Positions 51,200 to 58,196 of a stretch of DNA of 64,000 nt are shown piece by piece. The translations under genes and the position numbers were made by a program. The notes below the pieces were generated by a model. The model saw only the letters and a list, made by a program, of their open reading frames with translations. It was not told the DNA's origin and searched no databases. The first letter of the stretch is position 1, and each line of letters opens with the position of its first letter. The stretch comes from CAYRWR01 sp964428015 (GTDB lineage: Bacteria; Spirochaetota; Brevinematia; Brevinematales; CAYRWR01), in assembly GCA_964428015.1 (NCBI GenBank), contig CAYRWR010000010.1, positions 22,010 through 86,009 on the forward strand. The letters run 5' to 3'.

Positions 51200-52287
51200 A
51201 CAGAGAGATCCCTGGAATAATAGCGTCCTGGATACTGCCTGACCAAACTTTTCAGTTCTAATTGGGTTAATACTGAACTGAGCCGTCCTGCGTCCAGACC
51301 TGTCAAAACCTGCAGGTCCTCAATATAAGTCTCTTTTTCCAGGCATTTCAAAAGCTTTTTTTCTTCCGGAGAGATACCCTCAATACTTTCTACATCCATT
51401 AACGGTTTCTTGGGGGGCAGCTGTGTTAAAATGTCACGTACTATGTCTTCGGGACGTAACGCTACTTTAGCACCTTTCTGTATCAGATCGTTGGTACCGG
51501 AGTTTCTTTCATCCAGAGGGTTACCAGGTACTACAAATAACTCTCTGCCCTGTTCTTCTGCATACTTCGCGGTGATCAAAGCACCGGAACGTTGCGGTGC
51601 CTGAATTACCAATACCGCCTGAGCTAGTCCGCTGATAATCCGGTTACGCAGCGGGAAATGATACTTCATACCGGGAGCGCCGGGAGGATATTCTGAAAGG
51701 ATCAATCCCCTGTCCCTGATTTCATCAAAGAGTCGGGAATTGGTACTGGGAAAGGGTACGTCAATACCTGTCCCCAATACAGCGATTGTATATCCATTGG
51801 CATCCAAAGCGGAGCGAGCCGCAATAGCGTCATGCCCTTTGGCTAATCCGCTGATGATGGCTATATGATACTCGGTCAGCTCCCGAGAGAAATAGCGATT
51901 TATAGCTTCCGCTTCTGGCGTGACTGAGCGTGTCCCCACTATTGCCACACCGGGTATGGTATGGTTAAATTGTCCCCAGGCATACAGCAGGTAAGGTGCT
52001 TGTGGTATGTCTCTCAGCAACACCGGGTAATCCGGATCCTGTCTTTTAATCAATCGTATTCCTTTCTTTTCACAGACCTGGAGCACTTTTTCCGTTTTCT
52101 TGGGCATAGCCCGTAATGGGTTGACAAATTTAGGGTCCTGTAAGCCTAAAAGGCGCATTTGCTCCCCGGTATCAGCTTCCACAAAGGTCTTAATATTCCC
52201 CATTGATTTGAGTATTTTCTCATAGCGGGCTGGCCCGATAAAGTCAGTAGTGCTTACAGCTGCCAGGTGGAACAGTTCTTCATCCAT
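51196..52287 (-). CDS. dprA: DNA-processing protein DprA
   Basis: 363 residues. DprA protects incoming single-stranded DNA and loads RecA during natural transformation. The N-terminal helical domain is followed by the Rossmann core (about 95-295): GVAIVGTRSVTPEAEAINRYF, SGLAKGHDAIAARSAL (usual GIDxxAH is altered to GHDAIAA), VLGTGIDVPFPS, SEYPPGAPGMKYHFPLRNRI, QRSGALITAKYAEEQGRELF, PLDERNSGTNDLIQKGA. A C-terminal winged helix (about 305-360) ends the protein. It overlaps the upstream TPR gene by eight bases and the hydrolase by four. Competence genes are not otherwise visible here. Confidence 0.95.
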   Translation of the reverse strand: MDEELFHLAAVSTTDFIGPARYEKILKSMGNIKTFVEADTGEQMRLLGLQDPKFVNPLRAMPKKTEKVLQVCEKKGIRLIKRQDPDYPVLLRDIPQAPYLLYAWGQFNHTIPGVAIVGTRSVTPEAEAINRYFSRELTEYHIAIISGLAKGHDAIAARSALDANGYTIAVLGTGIDVPFPSTNSRLFDEIRDRGLILSEYPPGAPGMKYHFPLRNRIISGLAQAVLVIQAPQRSGALITAKYAEEQGRELFVVPGNPLDERNSGTNDLIQKGAKVALRPEDIVRDILTQLPPKKPLMDVESIEGISPEEKKLLKCLEKETYIEDLQVLTGLDAGRLSSVLTQLELKSLVRQYPGRYYSRDLSV

Positions 52288-53008
52288 TATTGCCGCCTTG
52301 TTCTAATTGTCTCAGGTTATCCTGAATTTGTTTCATCTTGGGATGATTGGCCGGGAGCTGGTTTTCCAGTTTCATATAGATCTTACGGGCAGACTCCATA
52401 TCTCCATTGTCATACAAAATACGTGCAGCCGCCAACAGGCTGTTGACGTCATCCGGATATTTTTCCAGCACCTTTTTAAAATGGGAATAAGCCAGACTTG
52501 CCTGATTATCATAATAATACAGCATACCCAACAGATAATGAGCATCCGCGTTATCCGGGCGAGCCGTGAGTGCAGCTTCCAGATGCTTAAAGGCTTTACG
52601 CAGATATTCTGCCTTCTTTACCCCTTCATTTTCCAGCCTGTATAGAGAGGAATACGCTATTCCCAGGTTCAGGTTTATTGAAAAATCTCCCGGGAGTAAA
52701 CTATAGGCTTCCAGAAGGTACTTTTCCGCCTCATTCCACATCTCATGCTCGATCAGCACTTTTCCCAGAGAAAGGGCTATGACTTTTCTGGTCTCTTCCA
52801 GCTGTACTTTTTTCAAGGCTAATTCAATGGCGGCATTCTGTTTATTCAGGATTTCCAGGGCGTTTTTCTTACCGGGTATACCTTTATTTACCAGATTCTG
52901 TGCCTGACGAATAGCTCTATTGATAGGACAATAGGATCGGCCTAACATGAACCCCAATAGTAAAGCTACAATAGAAATAACGATTGTCAATGGAAACTGT
53001 TTTTTCAT
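52280..53008 (-). CDS. TPR-repeat protein with N-terminal membrane anchor
   Basis: 242 residues. A signal-anchor (FPLTIVISIVALLLGFMLG, about 5-24) is followed by TPR repeats from about residue 60 to 225, such as EAEKYLLEAYSLLPGDFSIN, NADAHYLLGMLYYYDNQASL and AYSHFKKVLEKYPDDVNSLL. TPR scaffolds mediate protein contacts; the partner is unknown. It overlaps dprA by eight bases and so belongs to the TPR-dprA-hydrolase operon. AGGAGGGGATAC precedes the ATG. Confidence 0.9.
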   Translation of the reverse strand: MKKQFPLTIVISIVALLLGFMLGRSYCPINRAIRQAQNLVNKGIPGKKNALEILNKQNAAIELALKKVQLEETRKVIALSLGKVLIEHEMWNEAEKYLLEAYSLLPGDFSINLNLGIAYSSLYRLENEGVKKAEYLRKAFKHLEAALTARPDNADAHYLLGMLYYYDNQASLAYSHFKKVLEKYPDDVNSLLAAARILYDNGDMESARKIYMKLENQLPANHPKMKQIQDNLRQLEQGGNNG

Positions 53009-53065
53009 GTATCCCCTCCTGATTTTCCATTATAATAAGTGAATTCTTCCGAATATGCAAAAAGA

Positions 53066-53092
53066 AAAGCGCCCGTTCTGCACGGGCGCTTT
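53066..53092. terminator. hairpin after the FecR-sensor gene
   Basis: Eleven-base stem AAAGCGCCCGT / ACGGGCGCTTT (53066-53076 with 53082-53092) and loop TCTGC, followed on the minus strand by CTTTTTG. It terminates the sigma/FecR operon and insulates the TPR gene. Confidence 0.8.
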
Positions 53093-53111
53093 CCGAATAG
53101 ACTTAAAATGT

Positions 53112-55586
53112 TTACTTGATCAGTTTAGACATCTTTCCCTGACTGATAGCGTATACACCCTGTTTGTCGGCTGCCACTATGCTGATTTCTTCACCGGTGG
53201 AGGTAGAGAATTCTTTCTTGCTGCTGTAGTTATATCCCACTACTTTACCATCAGCTGTACCGATATAGAGCCAGTTACCGTTCAGGAAAGGAGTAGAGCT
53301 GATATTATCCACTTTTTTGGATGCAACCATTCCACCATTACCCATATAGATCACTACGGCACGGTCCTTTTCGGCAGTTACCAGCACCAGCATTTCGCCA
53401 TAAGCTGCAGGATTGACTTTGGTCTTTTCCAGTCCGCTTACGCTCTTGTTCCACTTTTCATCACCAGTCATAGGATCATAACCTACGACCTGGCCGGTAT
53501 TACGCATCACCAGGACTACGACATCCTTGGTACCATACAGAGGGTACAGGACACGGTCATCCAGAGTCTTTCTCCACAGTTCTTTCTTGTTCTCAATATC
53601 ATAACCAATGAGCTGTTTGCTTTCTGTACCGTACACCATCAGTTTCCCGTCATTTCCAATATAGGGAGTAGAATACACCGGGCTGGGAACACTGATACTC
53701 TGCAGCAGAGATCCATCAGTACTGAAAATCTTAATACCAGTGCTGATTGAAGGAGCTACTACGATTCCATTATCCACCGCGGGAGAAGCACCAAACATCT
53801 GCTTTCCTACACTGTCATCTTTCCAGGCCAGAGAACCATCCAGGTTATAAGCATAGAGTCCACCGGTCTTGCTGCCCAGGAAGATCAATCCGCTTCCGGC
53901 TACGGGGCGAACCAGAGCTGAATCAGCAGAAACCACATTGACTTTCTTTTCTACCTGGCCGTTGAGGTTCAGGATATAGAGCACATTGCCCTTGGTAGCA
54001 TAAATCTTGCCGCGATAAACCACGGGATTTTCCACTCCGGTCACAAAGCTGACGCCTTTCTTCCATTCCAGGTCACCGCTGACTTTTTGAGGTTCTTCTA
54101 CTTTGGTTTCAGTCTTTTTATCAGCAGTCTTGTCTTCAGCTTTTACATCTTCAGGTTTAGTCTGAGTGTCTTCCACTTTAGCCACCTGATCCTGAATCGA
54201 TTTCAGCTGAGGAGCCAGATTCATATCGGGGTTATTCAGGCTGACTTTCTGGGAGAAAGCGGTATATCCATCCATTTCAATACGGATATCCAGTTCTTTT
54301 CCTTTGCTGTAAACTTTATCCAGAGGAGTCACGCCGGCCAGTTCACCATCGATAAATACTTTAGCACCCAGAGGAGTAGATTTAATATTCAGTTTTACAA
54401 TCTGGTCAGAGCTGGTGATGATTTTATCTTCAGTGATCTGTTCCAGTTTTTTCTTGGATTCTTCAGAAATCTCCTGTTTCACAGACATAGACTGAGCAAA
54501 CTGTTCAGGATTGGACATGGCGATTTCTTTGATACCAGCTTCTTTAGCTTTAACTTTGACTTCCTGCTCGGCTGATTTCAGAATCTTATTCATCATTTCC
54601 AGTTTAGGAGCTGCTACTACAGGGGTAGTTTTATTCTGGTCATCTGTAGTAACATTCTGTTGGTCAGATGTGGTAGTATCTTCTGTTTTTACAGGTTCTA
54701 CAATACCCATCTTTTCAGCAGTGATAGGGCCTTCAGTTTTGGCGACATCTTCGATACCTTTGCTGATTGCTTTATCAATAATATCAATCTGTTTGCTGTC
54801 CATGGCCAGCTCTTCATTAGCTGTGACGCTCACAGGCTGTATCATCTGCTGCTTCAGGTATTCAGAAGCCTTTTTGTCGACCAGTCCCTGTTCTTCCGCT
54901 TTGTCAAAAGCTTTGATATTAGGAACTACGTCCACTTTACCTTCAGCTACCGCGATCATGGTATTACCGCTGCCGTCAGCTTTAACACTGAACTTGGTAC
55001 CGCGTACAGCAGCCACAGCAGTATCGGTTTCCACTTCAAAGATTTCACCGTCTTTCAGCTTTTTAGGCTTCAGTCCGATTTCACCTTTGGCCAGTTTCAT
55101 GGTGGATTTAACATTGCCGTCCTGGTTGACCAGCATAGCCAGTTCCAGTTCGGTCTCATTTTCCAGACGGAAGACACCGCGGCCAATCATCTGGATTTCA
55201 CAGTAGGAGTCTTTTCCGGTCTGAAGACTGTCACCCATGGCAACCACATCTTCCACCTGCAGAGGTCTCCAGTCGCTGGAGCCCAGCTTTTTAACGTTCA
55301 CATCCCCCACGACCAGGGTGACCACAATGTTTTCACCTTTGTCGATCTTATCCATTTTTTGAATAGCGGCAAACTTGGTCAATCCGAACCAACCCAAAGC
55401 TACAATGACCATAAAGCTCATAAGCCATGCCAGGACTTTGAATCCACCTTTTTTCTCTGCCATATTGACCTCCCTTCTGTCAGTCAGCATCATTTTCTGC
55501 CATAGAGCAGTGAAATGAGGTTGACTATCAGAATATGCATATTGTTTTAAAACTTGTTCTAGTTCTGAAGTGCTGTTAAATTTCAC
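53112..55586 (-). CDS. FecR-PEGA-PQQ propeller membrane sensor, putative anti-sigma factor
   Basis: 824 residues. A short cytoplasmic N-terminus (1-50) is followed by one TM (about 51-70). Outside lie a FecR domain (about 88-222; DVVAMGDSLQTGKDSYCEI, VETDTAVAAVRGTKFSV), a long helical linker (about 225-390) and a PEGA domain (about 395-450; STPLGAKVFIDGELAGVTPL). An Asp/Lys/Glu-rich spacer leads to a PQQ/WD40-like beta-propeller (about 505-824; GGLYAYNLDGSLAWKDD, YDIENKKELWRKTL, GYDPMTGDEKWNKS). The GTG start overlaps the sigma-factor stop (GTGA), with GGAGG upstream. It could hold the sigma factor through its N-terminal helix and release it on ligand binding; inferred. Confidence 0.88.
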   Translation of the reverse strand: MKFNSTSELEQVLKQYAYSDSQPHFTALWQKMMLTDRREVNMAEKKGGFKVLAWLMSFMVIVALGWFGLTKFAAIQKMDKIDKGENIVVTLVVGDVNVKKLGSSDWRPLQVEDVVAMGDSLQTGKDSYCEIQMIGRGVFRLENETELELAMLVNQDGNVKSTMKLAKGEIGLKPKKLKDGEIFEVETDTAVAAVRGTKFSVKADGSGNTMIAVAEGKVDVVPNIKAFDKAEEQGLVDKKASEYLKQQMIQPVSVTANEELAMDSKQIDIIDKAISKGIEDVAKTEGPITAEKMGIVEPVKTEDTTTSDQQNVTTDDQNKTTPVVAAPKLEMMNKILKSAEQEVKVKAKEAGIKEIAMSNPEQFAQSMSVKQEISEESKKKLEQITEDKIITSSDQIVKLNIKSTPLGAKVFIDGELAGVTPLDKVYSKGKELDIRIEMDGYTAFSQKVSLNNPDMNLAPQLKSIQDQVAKVEDTQTKPEDVKAEDKTADKKTETKVEEPQKVSGDLEWKKGVSFVTGVENPVVYRGKIYATKGNVLYILNLNGQVEKKVNVVSADSALVRPVAGSGLIFLGSKTGGLYAYNLDGSLAWKDDSVGKQMFGASPAVDNGIVVAPSISTGIKIFSTDGSLLQSISVPSPVYSTPYIGNDGKLMVYGTESKQLIGYDIENKKELWRKTLDDRVLYPLYGTKDVVVLVMRNTGQVVGYDPMTGDEKWNKSVSGLEKTKVNPAAYGEMLVLVTAEKDRAVVIYMGNGGMVASKKVDNISSTPFLNGNWLYIGTADGKVVGYNYSSKKEFSTSTGEEISIVAADKQGVYAISQGKMSKLIK
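55461..55476 (-). promoter_or_regulatory. internal ribosome site for a shorter FecR-sensor form
   Basis: AAGGGAGG (complement of 55469-55476) lies five bases before an in-frame ATG (codon 42 of the sensor). Starting here would give a 783-residue protein with the TM but without the cytoplasmic segment proposed to bind the sigma factor. Confidence 0.5.
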
Positions 55587-56149
55587 AGCTGTGCCTCCTC
55601 CATCTGCTGCTTAATCAGTTCATAGGCCTGATTGATACGATTATGCAGCTGACGCACGCTCACCCCCAGAGTATCGGAAATCTCTTCAAAACTGAGTTCC
55701 CCGTAATTCCGCAGTACTACTACGGCTTTCAACTTGGAAGGTAAGCTACTAATAATACCGTTTATATGCTGTCTAATGTGAAATTCATTGAAAATTTCTT
55801 CAGAAATATTTTGAGCGTTCTCAATTTCTGTATAACGGTGTTTCTGATTGAGACGGTAATGATCTCTTACCGCGTTGAGTACGATTTTAAAAAACCAGGG
55901 TTTAAATTCTTTATGGATATCAAAATTCTGCAGGCTTTTAAAAGTCTTGATGAAGGCATCCTGGACAGCGTCAGAAGCATCTTCCCGGGACAAACCATAG
56001 TAACGGGCTATATTGTAACCCTGGGAATAATAGCGGTTAAAAATCTCGTTCAGATACTGGGCCACCACATCGTCGTATTGTTCACTGCTTTTCTGCAGTT
56101 CCCGGGCTTTGGATATGAGGTCAGCATCACTCAGGTCTTTAATAGGCAT
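55583..56149 (-). CDS. ECF-type RNA polymerase sigma factor
   Basis: 188 residues. Region 2 (about 20-90; GYNIARYYGLSREDASDAVQ, DAFIKTFKSLQNFD and FKPWFFKIVLNAVRDHYR) binds core polymerase and the -10 element; region 4 (about 130-185; LPSKLKAVVVLRNYGEL, SFEEISDTLGVSVRQLHNRI) binds the -35. It overlaps the FecR-type sensor by four bases, so the two are stoichiometric and likely sigma and anti-sigma. Promoters with shared ECF-type -35 motifs upstream of other window genes were not obvious. AGAGGAAAGG precedes the ATG. Confidence 0.93.
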   Translation of the reverse strand: MPIKDLSDADLISKARELQKSSEQYDDVVAQYLNEIFNRYYSQGYNIARYYGLSREDASDAVQDAFIKTFKSLQNFDIHKEFKPWFFKIVLNAVRDHYRLNQKHRYTEIENAQNISEEIFNEFHIRQHINGIISSLPSKLKAVVVLRNYGELSFEEISDTLGVSVRQLHNRINQAYELIKQQMEEAQL

Positions 56150-56196
56150 CCTTTCCTCTCAGTATTCCTTCTATTATCGGAAAACCGGCTCTGTTT

Positions 56197-57042
56197 CTAA
56201 AAATTCTTACCTAATTGTATATATAACTGAAAGTTATGTAAAGAACTGAGGGTGTAAATCGGTACATTTATTCCTATTTTACCTTTGAGTATGGACGCCC
56301 ATTTCCAATTTAGTTCCACAGAACCATATATTCCTGTAGGTATACGTATCAGACTGGAAAGGTTCTGCTTATACTCCAGTATGGCAGCAGGACGCAGGAT
56401 GAAAAAGTCGTTTTCTTTACTGCTGAGGGGAATTTTAAAGAAATAATCAGCGGAAAGCTGAAAATCCAGACGGTCGTAATCCGCCTGAAAAGCAATGAGG
56501 GTATCCTGTTCGTTGTTTTCGGACTGGTAGGAGACTGTGGTCCAGAACATCCAGTTCTGTAACAGATAGGAAAAGGTCAGACTGGGAGAAAACATACCGG
56601 TACCCACGGAAAAGGGATAGTACTTAAAGACCACTCCCGCTACATTGATGAGTCCGTCACTTTCCTTAACCCCGGTGGGAAAACGCACAAAAATATCCAG
56701 TATGAGGCGCCAGGTCAGGCTTTCCGACTGAAAAAGTACCGCTTTCAGGCCCGCACCCAAGTCGCCCAGAATTCCCGCTCCGGGACTGCCCGGTACGAAT
56801 AAATAGGGGGCAAAAAGTGACACCATCAACCGTTCATTGACACCATAGTCCACATCCAGAGCCACTACCTGAATAGAAGCCGCTCCCAGATTGATCAAAT
56901 TCCAGCTGATACCGGTAAAAGACTGGTTGGGTTTGGAAAAATAGGGGTCTATTAAACGCAAATTTGGGAGCTTAGCTCCCAAATTTGTGTGTATAAAAAA
57001 TTCAAAAATCAGTACCAGGATTAAGAGAGAGGCTCTCCTCAT
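56197..57042 (-). CDS. outer-membrane beta-barrel-like protein
   Basis: 281 residues, signal peptide (about 1-23). The mature part is a series of amphipathic strands with aromatic girdles (MVSLFAPYLFVPGSPGAG, WMFWTTVSYQSE, FQLSADYFFKIPL, ILEYKQNLSSLI) and ends LYIQLGKNF, a C-terminal Phe typical of barrel insertion. It overlaps the rplT stop by four bases (ATGA) and is thus at the 3' end of the ribosomal operon, an odd position for an envelope protein. A perfect 12-base-stem hairpin lies within codons 19-28. Function unknown. Confidence 0.8.
   Translation of the reverse strand: MRRASLLILVLIFEFFIHTNLGAKLPNLRLIDPYFSKPNQSFTGISWNLINLGAASIQVVALDVDYGVNERLMVSLFAPYLFVPGSPGAGILGDLGAGLKAVLFQSESLTWRLILDIFVRFPTGVKESDGLINVAGVVFKYYPFSVGTGMFSPSLTFSYLLQNWMFWTTVSYQSENNEQDTLIAFQADYDRLDFQLSADYFFKIPLSSKENDFFILRPAAILEYKQNLSSLIRIPTGIYGSVELNWKWASILKGKIGINVPIYTLSSLHNFQLYIQLGKNF
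56960..56986. repeat. perfect inverted repeat inside the barrel-protein gene
   Basis: AAATTTGGGAGC / GCTCCCAAATTT with a three-base loop. In the mRNA it forms a 12-bp hairpin some 60 bases after the start codon. Codons through it read GAKLPNLR. Confidence 0.85.
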
Positions 57043-57392
57043 CCCAGGCTTTTCCTGGCCAGTTCTACGTACTGCAGCATGGCTTCAGGATCAATGATGG
57101 CCAGGTTGGACAGGACTTTACGGTTGATGCGTACCTGCGCCTTGGTCAGTCCCTCAATAAAGCGGGAATAGGTCATCTCATGAGCACGCACAAAAGCGCT
57201 GATACGGGTGATCCACAGTCTGCGGATCAGACGCTTTTTAGCTCTTCTATCGCGGTACTCATAGGACATAGCGTGAAGCAGAGCTTCTTTGGCTACGCGG
57301 ATACGGGTACCTCTGGCTCCGCCGAACCCTTTGGTTCTCTGGAGGATTTTGTTTCTTCTTTTGCGGCTGGGTGTAGTATATCTTACTCTCAT
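57039..57392 (-). CDS. rplT: 50S ribosomal protein L20
   Basis: 117 residues. MRVRYTTPSRKRRNKILQRT is divergent at the first positions, but KGFGGARGTRIRVAKEALLHA, YRDRRAKKRLIRRLWITRI, FVRAHEMTYSRFIEGL and LSNLAIIDPEAM are the L20 fold. It binds 23S rRNA and is essential early in 50S assembly; in other bacteria it represses its own operon. CAGGAGG precedes the ATG. It follows infC and rpmI in the standard order. Confidence 0.97.
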   Translation of the reverse strand: MRVRYTTPSRKRRNKILQRTKGFGGARGTRIRVAKEALLHAMSYEYRDRRAKKRLIRRLWITRISAFVRAHEMTYSRFIEGLTKAQVRINRKVLSNLAIIDPEAMLQYVELARKSLG

Positions 57393-57407
57393 TATATTCC
57401 TCCTGGT

Positions 57408-57605
57408 CTACAGATACGGGATCAGTCTCTGGATACGAGCCTTATCACCTTCAAATACTTCAGTGGGCTGACCCAGGGCACGTTTCTGGCGGGTGCCTTT
57501 ATTGTGCAGCTGATGTCTCAGACCTGATTTTCTACGCATGATCTTGCCACTGCCGGAAGTACGGAATCTTTTGGCAGCAGATCGGTTGGTTTTCATCTTG
57601 GGCAT
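57408..57605 (-). CDS. rpmI: 50S ribosomal protein L35
   Basis: 65 residues, the normal size. MPKMKTNRSAAKRFRTSGSG and KIMRRKSGLRHQLHNKGTRQ with RALGQP are diagnostic. TGGAGGAATAAACTA precedes the ATG. It lies 37 bases after infC and 15 before rplT. Confidence 0.98.
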   Translation of the reverse strand: MPKMKTNRSAAKRFRTSGSGKIMRRKSGLRHQLHNKGTRQKRALGQPTEVFEGDKARIQRLIPYL

Positions 57606-57642
57606 TAGTTTATTCCTCCATGTTTGTCAAAACAGTTAGTTT

Positions 57643-58164
57643 TTATTTTTTCAGGGGCTGCAGTACCAGGGTGATGTTTCTCCCTTCCAGTTTTGCTGGT
57701 TTTTCTATGGTACTGACATTCTTTACATCTTCCATCACACGCTCCACTACATGAAAGCCCAGCTCAGTATGAGCCATTTCACGGCCGCGGAAACGTATAG
57801 TGATCTTTACCTTATCGCCTTTTTCCAGAAACTCTATCACCCGTTTTACTCTGTAGGTAAAGTCATGTACATCAATCCGGGGTGTAAATTTTATTTCCTT
57901 AATTTCGACAACTTTCTGCTTCTTTTTGGCTTCTTTCAGCTTTTTTTCTTTCTGATAAAGGAATTTTCCATAATCAATAATTCTGGCTACAGGTGGTTCA
58001 GCATTGGGGGACATTTCTACCAGGTCCATGCCCGCCTGTTCCGCCAGTTTGAGGGCCTCATCCAGGCTCACTACACCTATGGCTTCGCCTTCGGCACCTA
58101 TCACACGCAGTTCTTTTGCTGTGATTTCATCATTGATCTTAAGTTTTTCATTCTTCGGTGCTAT
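57643..58164 (-). CDS. infC: translation initiation factor IF-3, AUA start codon
   Basis: 173 residues when started at AUA 58164-58162, which GAGGAGG precedes by six bases. This gives (M)APKNEKLKINDEITAKELRV in front of IGAEGEAIGVVSLDEAL, the complete IF-3 N-domain. A GTG 60 bases later (58104) would cut off 20 conserved residues. The C-domain has KEIKFTPRIDVHDFTYRVKR, KVKITIRFRGREMAHTELG and NITLVLQPL. IF-3 rejects non-AUG/GUG/UUG starts, so a rare start codon gives negative self-regulation, as with AUU in E. coli infC. It lies 32 bases after thrS. Confidence 0.95.
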   Translation of the reverse strand: MAPKNEKLKINDEITAKELRVIGAEGEAIGVVSLDEALKLAEQAGMDLVEMSPNAEPPVARIIDYGKFLYQKEKKLKEAKKKQKVVEIKEIKFTPRIDVHDFTYRVKRVIEFLEKGDKVKITIRFRGREMAHTELGFHVVERVMEDVKNVSTIEKPAKLEGRNITLVLQPLKK

Positions 58165-58196
58165 GGAAATCCTCCTCAGATTATTTAATCTTTATT

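Noticed and set aside
54511..55505. Plus-strand frames of 231 and 281 codons inside the FecR sensor
   Set aside because: Complement of a Lys/Glu/Val-rich gene gives Ser/Phe-rich open frames; no SD and no recognisable domain.
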